Below are positions 1 to 6,118 of a stretch of DNA of 12,819 nucleotides, piece by piece. The DNA is taken from contig JAGZQO010000041.1 in the NCBI GenBank assembly GCA_018382125.1, positions 1-12,819 on the forward strand, in the 5' to 3' direction. The notes beneath the pieces are model-generated. The model did no database searches. It saw only the letters and a program-made list of their open reading frames with translations, and had not been told where the DNA came from. The position numbers and the translations under genes were made by a program. Source of the DNA: Collinsella sp. GTDB lineage: Bacteria > Actinomycetota > Coriobacteriia > Coriobacteriales > Coriobacteriaceae. How positions within the stretch are numbered: the first letter of the stretch is position 1; every line of letters starts with the position of its first letter.

Positions 1-20
1 ACTCCAACGACGAATTCTAG
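1..20 (+). CDS. 3' end of an unidentified upstream gene
   Basis: Reading from base 3, the codons give Ser-Asn-Asp-Glu-Phe followed by a TAG stop at 18-20. A palindromic terminator-like element begins 30 bases later, which fits the end of a transcription unit. Only five residues are visible, so the product cannot be named, and the frame is inferred from the stop and the terminator alone. Confidence 0.35.
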
Positions 21-49
21 GCGGTGTCCCCTCCCTTTCAAGAAAAGAG

Positions 50-75
50 AAGAGGCGGGGCATGCCCCGCCTCTT
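50..75. terminator. Perfect 26-nt GC-rich palindrome, probable bidirectional terminator
   Basis: Bases 50-62 are exactly complementary to 63-75, centred on GGGGCATGCCCC, giving 13 pairs in DNA and a very stable RNA stem. The + strand lacks a clear U run after the stem. On the - strand the stem is followed by a pyrimidine-rich tract (complement of 40-49, ctcttttctt), so termination may work better in that direction. Confidence 0.55.
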
Positions 76-120
76 ACACCACATCTCTGCGCGCTACCTC
101 TGAAACAGGGGGTTGGATAT

Positions 121-225
121 ATGCTCTGGCCAAAATATAGCAAATATGAGTACTGCTACAAATTCAGTAACAGCAAAATCAGGGATTTTGGGACTGGAAG
201 ATGGCGTAAATTAGAAAATTATTAA
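121..225 (+). CDS. Candidate 34-residue Lys/Tyr-rich small peptide
   Basis: An ATG at 121 opens a 34-codon frame ending in TAA at 223-225. AGGGGG at 107-112 lies eight bases upstream, a good ribosome-binding-site geometry. The peptide begins Met-Leu-Trp-Pro-Lys and is rich in Lys, Tyr, Ser and Arg. It runs through the left arm of the inverted repeat, so it could be a chance frame in AT-rich DNA. I do not recognise it. Confidence 0.22.
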   Translation: MLWPKYSKYEYCYKFSNSKIRDFGTGRWRKLENY

Positions 226-344
226 ACAAATGTGGAATATCCTGGCATCAATCTGACGTTATAGAGCGTGAAAACAGCTTGCAGAGCCAAAAACTCCTGC
301 TACTAAATTGGTAACAGTACTCATATTTGCTATTTTTTTGGCCA
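127..344. repeat. Long imperfect inverted repeat, about 47-nt arms around an AT-rich core
   Basis: The left arm (127-173) and the reverse complement of the right arm (298-344) align over about 47 nt. They share TGGCC at the outer ends and an identical 18-nt block (tagcaaatatgagtactg, 138-155 on the + strand), with a few substitutions and one length difference in the A-run. The core of about 124 nt is AT-rich, unlike the genes around it. This is the architecture of a small non-autonomous element with terminal inverted repeats, or of a long structured RNA. I see no transposase and no convincing target-site duplication. Confidence 0.6.
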
Positions 345-345
345 C
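259..345 (-). CDS. Candidate 28-residue small peptide reading out of the right repeat arm
   Basis: On the - strand a GTG at 345-343 opens a 28-codon frame that ends in TAA at 261-259. It starts Val/Met-Ala-Lys-Lys-Ile-Ala-Asn-Met and continues with small hydrophobic residues ending in Cys-Phe-His-Ala-Leu. AGGG four bases upstream is too close for a good ribosome binding site. The frame is closed by a stop in the matching left arm. It is a weak candidate, listed because it lies wholly within the repeat element. Confidence 0.15.
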   Translation of the reverse strand: MAKKIANMSTVTNLVAGVFGSASCFHAL

Positions 346-465
346 GGCGCCCTAAGACGGGTGTGTTGGGGCTTTCCATAGGGGAGCGACGGGCTTAATC
401 AGAGCGCGTGCGGCCCGTCCTGACCTGCGAAATCTGTACTCGCGATGCGAATGACGCCCTTAACC

Positions 466-494
466 TTAAACTTTAGCTTGAACTTAGCTATAAT
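466..494 (+). promoter_or_regulatory. Promoter with perfect TATAAT -10
   Basis: TATAAT at 489-494 is a perfect -10 hexamer. TTAAAC at 466-471 sits 17 bases upstream as a weak -35 (3 of 6 matches). The predicted start is near 501, about 325 nt before the lipoprotein start codon. No other good promoter is evident between here and the gene. Confidence 0.5.
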
Positions 495-825
495 GCGCTA
501 CGTTCCTACCAGGCTGTGGTTGCGGACGGACGAAATGCCCGTCCTAGTCCAAGACAGACGCGGTCAAAGGGATCCACGTAAGCGACCGCGTGCGCGCGGC
601 GCGATCATGGCGCGTCCTAGATGTAAGCCGCACCGTCCGTTCTACTTTCTTTGGGGCAATACCGCCTCGCGGGCGAGCGGGCCAGTCGTGAAGGTGGCTG
701 CGGCCTCCCGAGCAAACACCCCGGTGCGCAAGTGTGGGGTCAAATACCAGGTCAGCTGGTGGGAACAACCTGATATTCCGTGCAACGCACGGATCGTATA
801 CGACACAGAAGGTAGGGTAGTGGAC
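495..825 (+). promoter_or_regulatory. Long hairpin-rich untranslated leader of the lipoprotein gene (candidate structured RNA)
   Basis: This stretch lies between the TATAAT element and the lipoprotein start. It holds several local stems: GGACGG/CCGTCC (524-529 with 539-544), an 8-bp perfect stem 558-565 with 584-591, CTCG-cggg-CGAG near 667-678, ACCAG/CTGGT near 746-760, CCGTGC-aac-GCACGG (778-792) and the palindrome TCGTATACGA (794-803). The lipoprotein frame stays open back to 445, but the deduced residues look like nothing I know and do not fit a secreted protein's N-terminus. I match it to no riboswitch class. Confidence 0.35.
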
Positions 826-1851
826 ATGGTGAGGGGCAGCTTGATGCACGCGGCTCGGTTAGGTGCTGGGACCGCAGCGGTCATCGCCGTTTTGGGCCTG
901 AGCGGATGCGCGTTCAACCCGCTGTCTACGTTCACGACTCCCACGATCGACCAGATCGAGTACGAGACCGTCACGCCGGCGGTGTCGGACGACGCCCTGG
1001 TCACTCCCGGAACCCTGACGGTCGCCCTCGATACTTCCGATGCGCCGCAGGCCATGCAGGACGCCGACGGCGAGCTCACGGGGTATGCGGTTGACGCCGC
1101 CCGCGCCCTCGCAAGCCGCATGGGCCTTAAGGTCTCCTTTGTCGATGCGTCTTCGGCAGGTTCCGCGCTCGGCGACAAAAAGGCCGATATCTTTATCGGC
1201 GAGATTAACTCCACGGACGGGGACATTAGCTCGCTCGGCACCTGCCTGTACGATGCCACTTCCGTGTTCGGTAAAACTAGCGATGGTGGGTCGCTAAGCG
1301 TTTCCACCGATACCCTTAACACGTCCACCCTGGGCGTTCAGATGTCCTCGGCCTCGCAGGAGGCGCTTGCTAAGCAGAGCATCACCGCCAACCAAAAGAC
1401 CTACTCCAACATCAACGAGTGCTTTGAGGCGCTCGAGTCCGGCGAGGTCGACTATGTGATCTGCGACTCCACGGCCGGCGGCTACCTTGCACGCCTGATG
1501 AGCGAGGTCTCCTATGTCGGTGCGCTCGAGGCGCCCTCGACGCTTGGTGTTGCGGGCCTCTCGTCCAATGACGAACTGTGCCGTGCCGTGAGCGATGCCC
1601 TCGACGACATCACGGTCGACGGTACGCTCGAGGCAGTCCACTGCGTCTGGTATGGCAGGATGCCCTACGACCTCACCACTAAGACGGTTTCGGGCGCTAA
1701 CGTGCAGCCGGGCGACTCTGAGTCCAGTGAGACCACGTCCTCCGGCAGCGAGTCCTCTGATTCCAACAATGAGACCGCATCCTCCGAGGACAAATCGTCC
1801 AGCCAGGAAGGCACCATCACTGACGACGACATTAACAAACTCAATAGCTAG
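826..1851 (+). CDS. Substrate-binding-like lipoprotein (SBP_bac_3-type fold, orphan)
   Basis: From the ATG at 826 the protein has 341 residues. It has a signal peptide with a hydrophobic stretch and a lipobox Leu-Ser-Gly-Cys, so Cys28 would be lipidated and the protein anchored outside the membrane. The mature part resembles the amino-acid type periplasmic-binding fold: a GTLTVALDTSDAP opening, then DADGELTGYAVDAARALA, then an ESGEVDYVICDSTAG hinge region. The last 55 residues or so (from 287) are a Ser/Thr/Glu/Asp linker. Five further Cys residues lie in the mature domain. Two starts are plausible: 826 (AGGG eight bases upstream) and 844 (AGGGG seven bases upstream, 335 residues). No ABC permease or ATPase lies nearby, so ligand and partner are unknown; it could be a sensor rather than a transporter component. 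A terminator at 1918-1951 ends the unit. Confidence 0.8.
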   Translation: MVRGSLMHAARLGAGTAAVIAVLGLSGCAFNPLSTFTTPTIDQIEYETVTPAVSDDALVTPGTLTVALDTSDAPQAMQDADGELTGYAVDAARALASRMGLKVSFVDASSAGSALGDKKADIFIGEINSTDGDISSLGTCLYDATSVFGKTSDGGSLSVSTDTLNTSTLGVQMSSASQEALAKQSITANQKTYSNINECFEALESGEVDYVICDSTAGGYLARLMSEVSYVGALEAPSTLGVAGLSSNDELCRAVSDALDDITVDGTLEAVHCVWYGRMPYDLTTKTVSGANVQPGDSESSETTSSGSESSDSNNETASSEDKSSSQEGTITDDDINKLNS

Positions 1852-1865
1852 TTATTGCTAGGGGT

Positions 1866-1894
1866 GGTGTCTCCTATACGTTGGAAAGGACACC
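1866..1894 (+). other. Small hairpin after the lipoprotein gene
   Basis: GGTGTC (1866-1871) pairs with GACACC (1889-1894), with possible inner CC/GG pairs. No U run follows. It lies just downstream of the stop codon and before the real terminator, so it may protect the mRNA 3' end or mean nothing. Confidence 0.35.
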
Positions 1895-1917
1895 TCTTCA
1901 CGGTTTCAACACGCACT

Positions 1918-1951
1918 GCCGGGCTTCCCCAATAGGGGAGCCCGGCTTTTT
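1918..1951 (+). terminator. Intrinsic terminator of the lipoprotein gene
   Basis: GCCGGGC..CCCC (1918-1930) pairs with GGGGAGCCCGGC (1935-1946) around an AATA loop, giving about 12 pairs with one bulged T. TTTTT follows at 1947-1951. Confidence 0.9.
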
Positions 1952-2168
1952 CATCCCTATAAAACCAGCAGGTCAAAGCCAATTTTCGGGACCAAATACA
2001 AAGTCGCCGAAGCCCTCCCATAGCGCACTTTGCCATGGAAAAGTACGAGACTTCGGTATGCGGTATCAAGCAATCGTTATTCGGGTCTTTGGGAATCCGC
2101 GTGATTAAATGCACGGCAATGGGTACATAGCCAGTACAGTAAGTCCCCGAGGCAGATTGGAGCCACGT
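1952..2168 (+). promoter_or_regulatory. Upstream region of the hibernation factor gene
   Basis: These 217 bases hold no gene. The region must contain the promoter of the next gene, because a strong terminator precedes it. TGATTAAAT (2102-2110) could be an extended -10 element, but no matching -35 is visible. An inverted repeat CCGAAG (2007-2012) with CTTCGG (2051-2056) could be a regulatory stem or operator. GGAG at 2159-2162 is the ribosome binding site. Confidence 0.4.
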
Positions 2169-2753
2169 ATGGATATCAAGGTTTCTGGACGCAAGACGAC
2201 GGTAACCGATGCTCTGCGTGCGCATGTGGATGAGAAGATCGGCGAGGCGCTCAAGGTTTTCGATATCGAGCCCATGACGGTCGACGTTGTACTTCGCTAT
2301 GAGAAGAACCCCTCGAACCCCAACCCGGCAATCGTCGAGGTTACGGTTCGTGCCCGCGGTTCGGTGATTCGCGTTGCCGAGCACGGCGCAGATATGTACG
2401 CCGCCATCGACCTCTCCGCCGATAAGGTCACCCGCCAGCTGCGCAAGTTCAAGACCAAGGTCGTGGACAACCGCCAGGGCGGTGCCAGCGCAGCGGATGT
2501 CGCACCGGTCGAGCGCGTCGAGGATCTGGCCGACCTGCTGCTGCCCGAGGAGGAGGATGACCTGCTCGTCCGCGAGAAGGTCATCGATGTCACCCCGATG
2601 ACTGAGGAGCAGGCGCTGGTGCAGACCGATCTGCTCGGCCACGACTTCTACGTGTTCGAGAACGCGACGACTGGCCTCATCAATGTGGTGTATCACCGTA
2701 AGAATGGTGGATATGGCATCATCAAGCCCCGCATCGAAACACTTGACGAGTAA
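2169..2753 (+). CDS. hpf: Long-form ribosome hibernation promoting factor (HPF/RaiA family)
   Basis: This 194-residue protein binds the 30S subunit in the decoding region and, in the long form, dimerises ribosomes into inactive 100S particles during slow growth. The N-terminal S30AE domain covers about residues 1-100 (MDIKVSGRK opening, then alternating strands and helices). A flexible acidic linker rich in Glu/Asp follows (about 105-132). The C-terminal dimerisation domain covers about 134-190 and shows the family hallmarks LLGHDFYVFENATTG and NVVYHRKNGGYGIIKP. ATG 2169 is chosen over an upstream ATG at 2109 because GGAG at 2159-2162 is spaced six bases from it and homology begins at MDIKVSG. 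The gene has its own terminator at 2783-2814, so it is probably monocistronic. Confidence 0.95.
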   Translation: MDIKVSGRKTTVTDALRAHVDEKIGEALKVFDIEPMTVDVVLRYEKNPSNPNPAIVEVTVRARGSVIRVAEHGADMYAAIDLSADKVTRQLRKFKTKVVDNRQGGASAADVAPVERVEDLADLLLPEEEDDLLVREKVIDVTPMTEEQALVQTDLLGHDFYVFENATTGLINVVYHRKNGGYGIIKPRIETLDE

Positions 2754-2757
2754 AATA

Positions 2758-2779
2758 CGTTAACTTGCATGAGTTAACG
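2758..2779. other. 8-bp inverted repeat CGTTAACT-N6-AGTTAACG
   Basis: CGTTAACT (2758-2765) and AGTTAACG (2772-2779) are exactly complementary and six bases apart. The repeat starts four bases after the hpf stop codon, just before the terminator stem. It could be a second 3' stem of the hpf mRNA, or an operator for the DegV-family gene downstream. Confidence 0.5.
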
Positions 2780-2782
2780 GTT

Positions 2783-2814
2783 GGCGGCCATCCCATGCGG
2801 ATGGCCGCCTTTTT
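2783..2814 (+). terminator. Intrinsic terminator of hpf
   Basis: GGCGGCCATCC (2783-2793) pairs perfectly with GGATGGCCGCC (2799-2809) around a 5-nt loop, giving 11 pairs. TTTTT follows at 2810-2814. The ribosome binding site of the next gene begins only about five bases later. Confidence 0.9.
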
Positions 2815-2832
2815 ACGTAAGGAGTCGCTTTG

Positions 2833-3786
2833 ATGGACAAGGCTGCATCTACCGGCCATTCTGACCGCTGCCGCATCGTCGTCGATACCTGCTGCGACTT
2901 TAGCCCCGAGGTCGCCGCGAACCTCGATGTCGATATCTTGGGCTTCCCCTTCATTATCGATGGCGAGGAGCGCACGGACGATATCTGGTCGAGCATGAGC
3001 CCTAAGGAGTTCTACGACCGTATGCGCGCCGGCGCTCGCGTGTCTACCTCCGCCGTGTCGCTCGGTCGCTATATCGAGTTCTTTACCGAGTGCGCCAAAG
3101 AAGGCACGCCCACGGTCTACCTGTGCTTTACCTCGGCGCTGTCGTCGAGCTACAACTCCGCGTGCCAGGCGGCAGATGCCGTGCGCGCCGAGTATCCCAA
3201 CTTTGAGCTGTACGTGGTCGACAACGCTCTGCCCTGTGCGACCGGCGCGCTCTTGGCGCTCGAGGCCGTGCGCCAGCGTTCGGCGGGACTGACCGCCAAG
3301 CAGCTGGTCGATTGGGCAAACGAGGCAAAGACCTACGTCCACGGCTACTTTACGCTCGAGAGCTTTGACGCGCTGGCTGCCGGCGGCCGCATTCCGCCCG
3401 CGGCGGCGCAGCTCACGGCAAAGCTCGATGTCAAGCCCGAGCTCTCCTACGACCTTGCCGGCTCGCTGTCGCTGATCGGCGTCAACCGCGGCCGCAAGAA
3501 GGCGCTCAAGTCCATCCTCAAGTCGTTCCGCGAGAACTACGTGCCCGACCGCACCATGCCCATCGCCATCATGACGGCCGATGCCGAAAAGGACGGCGAC
3601 TGGCTCGAGGCCGCCATCCGCAAGGAGGAGGGCTGCGCCGACGTCACGATCATTCGCGGCTCCGTGGGTCCCACCATCGGCTCGCACGTGGGCCCCGGCA
3701 TGGTGGCCTGCGCGTTTTGGGGTAAGAACCGCGCCGACAAGGCGTCGCTTTCCGACCGCATCGCCCGCCGCGTGCGCGGCCAGTAG
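2833..3786 (+). CDS. DegV family protein (fatty-acid-binding, FakB-like)
   Basis: DegV/FakB proteins are cytosolic two-domain carriers that hold a fatty acid, often to present it to a fatty-acid kinase (FakA). This 317-residue protein has the family pattern from end to end: RIVVDTCCDFSPE near the N-terminus, TSAVSLGRYIEFF, ALSSSYNSA, VDNALPCATGALLALEAVR, FDALAAGGRIPPAAA, LDVKPELSYDLAGSL, RGRKKAL, and the C-terminal IGSHVGPGMVACAFWGK. The length is slightly above the usual 280 or so because of the C-terminal basic tail. The ATG at 2833 is chosen because AAGGAG (2819-2824) is eight bases away; TTG at 2830 would be too close. Its promoter is unclear, since the hpf terminator ends just upstream: it either relies on read-through or on a promoter inside the end of hpf. 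No fatty-acid kinase is in view, so the lipid ligand is unknown. Confidence 0.92.
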   Translation: MDKAASTGHSDRCRIVVDTCCDFSPEVAANLDVDILGFPFIIDGEERTDDIWSSMSPKEFYDRMRAGARVSTSAVSLGRYIEFFTECAKEGTPTVYLCFTSALSSSYNSACQAADAVRAEYPNFELYVVDNALPCATGALLALEAVRQRSAGLTAKQLVDWANEAKTYVHGYFTLESFDALAAGGRIPPAAAQLTAKLDVKPELSYDLAGSLSLIGVNRGRKKALKSILKSFRENYVPDRTMPIAIMTADAEKDGDWLEAAIRKEEGCADVTIIRGSVGPTIGSHVGPGMVACAFWGKNRADKASLSDRIARRVRGQ

Positions 3787-3884
3787 GCAAGTAACGCGGC
3801 CGTAATCGATCCCAACTCACAGCCCAAACGCTGGCACCGAGTATTCAACCTGGTAACAACACCCAACCCAAAAGGAAAGGTTTC

Positions 3885-4964
3885 ATGGCAAACAAGCTCT
3901 CTGTCGCATTTATCGGCACCGGAATCATGGGTGCCCCCATCGCCGGCCACATCCTGGACGCCGGCTATCCCGTCACGGTCAACAACCGCACCAAGTCCAA
4001 GGCTGCCGCACTTGTCGAGCGCGGTGCCGTCTGGGCCGATACGCCGGCCGAGGCCGTGGCAAACGCCGATGTCGTCTTTACCATGGTGGGCTATCCCTCC
4101 GAGGTCGAGGAGCTCTACCTGGCGGGCGACGGCCTGCTCGCGTGCACTAAGCCCGGCGCGGTCTTGATCGACCTCACCACGAGTTCGCCCGAGCTCGCCC
4201 GTGACATTGCCGAGGCCGCCCAGGTTTCCGGCCGCATGGCGTTTGACTGCCCCGTCACCGGCGGCGAGTCGGGCGCTATCGCCGGTACGCTCACGGCTAT
4301 CGTGGGCGCTACCGAGAACGATATCGCGCCGGTCCGCGACATCCTTGCCACCTTTGCGGCCAACATCTGCTGCTTCGACGGCGCCGGCAAGGGCCAGGCT
4401 GCCAAGCTCGCCAACCAGGTGTCGCTGGGCGCCTGCATGGTCGGCATGGCAGACGCCATGGCATTTGCCGAGATGAGCGGCCTTGACCTGGAGAAGACCC
4501 GCCAGATGATCCTGGGCGGTACCGGCAAGTCCGGCGCCATGGAGAGCCTGGCTCCCAAGGCGCTCGACGGCGACTACAAGCCCGGCTTTATGGTCGAGCA
4601 CTTCATCAAGGACCTGCGCTTGGCGCTCGCCTATGCCGACGACCGCGAGCTTGCACTGCCCGGCGCCGACGTGGCCTTTACGCTCTACGACATGCTCGAC
4701 GCCATCGGTGGTGCCAAGCTGGGCACCCAGGCCATCACGGTCCTCTATAAGGAGGAGGCCGACGCCATTGCCGCCGGTCTGGACTGGTCGCAGTACCGTC
4801 CCGAGGAGCATGGCGCTCACGAGGACGGCTGCGGTTGCGGCGAGCACGGCGACGACCATGAGTGCGGTTGCGATCACCATCACGGCGAGGACCACGAGTG
4901 CTGCGGCGGCCACGGCCATGACGACGGCCATGAGTGCTGCTGCGGCCACCATCACGGGGAGTAG
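3885..4964 (+). CDS. NAD(P)-dependent beta-hydroxyacid dehydrogenase with His/Cys/acidic C-terminal repeat tail
   Basis: The protein has 359 residues and belongs to the 3-hydroxyisobutyrate / tartronate-semialdehyde reductase family. The Rossmann loop is GTGIMG (11-16). NNRTKSK after the second strand contains an Arg that often marks NADP(H) preference. The substrate loop DCPVTGGESGA starts at Asp121. The catalytic Lys is Lys174 in GKGQAAKLANQ. The catalytic part ends near residue 300, where the family normally stops. A 51-residue extension (309-359) holds 14 His, 9 Cys and 14 Asp/Glu and is built of 12-residue units beginning His-Glu-Cys at 325, 337 and 349. It looks like a metal-binding or metal-storage tail. 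The substrate cannot be fixed from sequence. A purine-rich AAAGGAAAGG ribosome binding site precedes ATG 3885. Its GGGGAG near the stop serves the next gene, eight bases from ATG 4970. Confidence 0.9.
   Translation: MANKLSVAFIGTGIMGAPIAGHILDAGYPVTVNNRTKSKAAALVERGAVWADTPAEAVANADVVFTMVGYPSEVEELYLAGDGLLACTKPGAVLIDLTTSSPELARDIAEAAQVSGRMAFDCPVTGGESGAIAGTLTAIVGATENDIAPVRDILATFAANICCFDGAGKGQAAKLANQVSLGACMVGMADAMAFAEMSGLDLEKTRQMILGGTGKSGAMESLAPKALDGDYKPGFMVEHFIKDLRLALAYADDRELALPGADVAFTLYDMLDAIGGAKLGTQAITVLYKEEADAIAAGLDWSQYRPEEHGAHEDGCGCGEHGDDHECGCDHHHGEDHECCGGHGHDDGHECCCGHHHGE
4821..4961 (+). repeat. 36-bp coding tandem repeat in the dehydrogenase tail
   Basis: Codons for His-Glu-Cys recur at 4857, 4893 and 4929, exactly 36 bases apart. 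Each is followed by Gly/Cys and then His-rich residues (for example HECGCDHHHGED). A more diverged unit (EDGCGCGEHGDD) begins at 4821. The units stay in frame, which suggests growth by duplication and maintenance at the protein level. Confidence 0.75.
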
Positions 4965-4969
4965 CGCCC

Positions 4970-5398
4970 ATGAGCTGGACGTTCGTGGTACTAGCGCTGG
5001 TGCTCTTTCTCTTTGCGATCTACATTGGCTTTTTGTGCGGCCAGTGGGCGTGCGAAAAGCGCGTGATCACCAAGCGCGACTACTGGATCGCCAATTTTGC
5101 AGGAGCGGCGGCAGTCGTCCTACTGACCTGGGTGTTCTCGCTGTTCCCGCTGGTGCAGTTTGCGCCGATCGGCTGGCTCGGCGGCTTTATCGCCGGTCTT
5201 AAGATGAGCTTTGGCGAGTCCGTCGGTCCGTGGCGCAAGCACGACGAGGTCTTTAACGTCAACAAGGCTCATCGAGCCGCCGCCGACGCGGGCGACGCCG
5301 AGGAGCGCCGCCGCGCACGTCGCAATGGCGCGGCCGACCGACAGCTCATCTCGGTCACCGATGACAGCAAGGGTGCTGGCAAGCACGCTAAGAAATAG
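4970..5398 (+). CDS. Small two-helix membrane protein of unknown function
   Basis: The protein has 142 residues. The first hydrophobic helix spans about 4-27 (FVVLALVLFLFAIYIGFLCG), and a second hydrophobic stretch of one long or two short segments spans about 43-75, ending in GGFIAGLKMSFG. The rest, from about 80, is a charged cytoplasmic-type tail rich in Arg, Lys, Asp and Glu, with a run of Arg (EERRRARRNG). The start ATG at 4970 has GGGGAG at 4956-4961 inside the end of the previous gene, suggesting translational coupling. It ends 15 bases before the next start. I do not recognise a family. By position it belongs to the same operon as the dehydrogenase and the helical repeat protein. Confidence 0.8.
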   Translation: MSWTFVVLALVLFLFAIYIGFLCGQWACEKRVITKRDYWIANFAGAAAVVLLTWVFSLFPLVQFAPIGWLGGFIAGLKMSFGESVGPWRKHDEVFNVNKAHRAAADAGDAEERRRARRNGAADRQLISVTDDSKGAGKHAKK

Positions 5399-5413
5399 TA
5401 AGAAGAGGTAACT

Positions 5414-6112
5414 ATGGCAGAAAACAAAGACGAACAGCTCACCGACGAGGAGCTGGCACAGCTCCAGCTGGCAGAGGAGAACGAGAACGCCGTCGATCGC
5501 CTGGTCCAGGAGCTCGGCTGCCCCACGCGCCGTATCCGCCAGTTTGCCGCCCGCGTGCTGCACCTGCTGGCCGAGCGCGATCCGCAGCGCGTCGTGCCCT
5601 GCGTGCCCGCGCTGATCGAGGCACTCGACCGCCCCGAGGCTCAGACCCGCTGGGAGGCCCTCGATGCCCTGGCGGCGCTCGCCACCACCTGCCCCGAGCA
5701 GCTGGGCGATGCCTTTGAGGGCGCCGAGACCGCGCTGTTCGATGAGATTTCGTCCACGCTGCGCTATGCCGCCTTCCGCCTGCTGTGCGTGTGGGGCGCC
5801 ATGAGCGTCGAGCGTTCGCGCGAGGCTTGGCCCATCCTGGACGAGGCTATCCAGTGCTACCACGGCGACCTTGAGTATCGCGACATGCTCGGTTGCCTGT
5901 ACGAGTTTGGCCAGGGCGAGATTGACGCCGAGGTCGCCGAGAAGCTCGCGCTGCGCCTTAAGTTCGACGCCGAGAACGGCAAGGGCAGCTATCTCAAGGC
6001 CCGTTCGAGTGAGATTTGCGAAATGCTTGTTAAACGTTTTGGCCTGGATCTCTCCAAAAAGAAGAAGCGTGCTAGCGTTAAAAAATCTGACGACGCCGAA
6101 GACGAGGAGTAA
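5414..6112 (+). CDS. HEAT-like helical repeat protein
   Basis: The protein has 232 residues, is predicted to be soluble and is mostly helical. The N-terminus is acidic (about 1-25). Residues from about 25 to 130 read as paired amphipathic helices with HEAT-repeat character: TRRIRQFAARVLHLLAERDP, then VPALIEALDRPEAQTRWEAL, then LRYAAFRLLCVWGAMS. The C-terminus carries a Lys run (KKKKRASVKK) followed by an acidic end, which may be disordered. Such repeats usually bind other proteins, and I see no enzyme motif. AAGAGG at 5403-5408 is the ribosome binding site. The stop is only six bases before the isocitrate dehydrogenase start, so the two are probably translated together. Confidence 0.82.
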   Translation: MAENKDEQLTDEELAQLQLAEENENAVDRLVQELGCPTRRIRQFAARVLHLLAERDPQRVVPCVPALIEALDRPEAQTRWEALDALAALATTCPEQLGDAFEGAETALFDEISSTLRYAAFRLLCVWGAMSVERSREAWPILDEAIQCYHGDLEYRDMLGCLYEFGQGEIDAEVAEKLALRLKFDAENGKGSYLKARSSEICEMLVKRFGLDLSKKKKRASVKKSDDAEDEE

Positions 6113-6118
6113 CAGATT

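Noticed and set aside
860..880. TGGGACCGCAG resembles the T-box antiterminator sequence
   Set aside because: It lies inside the signal-peptide codons of the lipoprotein, with no synthetase or amino-acid gene and no terminator/antiterminator pair. Taken as chance.
2722..3687. A 321-codon - strand frame opposite the DegV-family gene
   Set aside because: It is a codon-bias shadow; the + strand gene matches its family along its full length.
3855..3870. CTGGTAACAAC before the dehydrogenase gene resembles the CTGGTAGTAAC operator
   Set aside because: It is a single copy without a palindromic partner and sits in front of an unrelated operon, so not enough to call an operator.
3537..4955. A 472-codon open frame on the - strand opposite the dehydrogenase gene, with a very hydrophobic start
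   Set aside because: It is a shadow of the strongly biased + strand gene. Its Ala/Val/Met-rich start is simply the complement of the His/Cys/Asp repeat codons.
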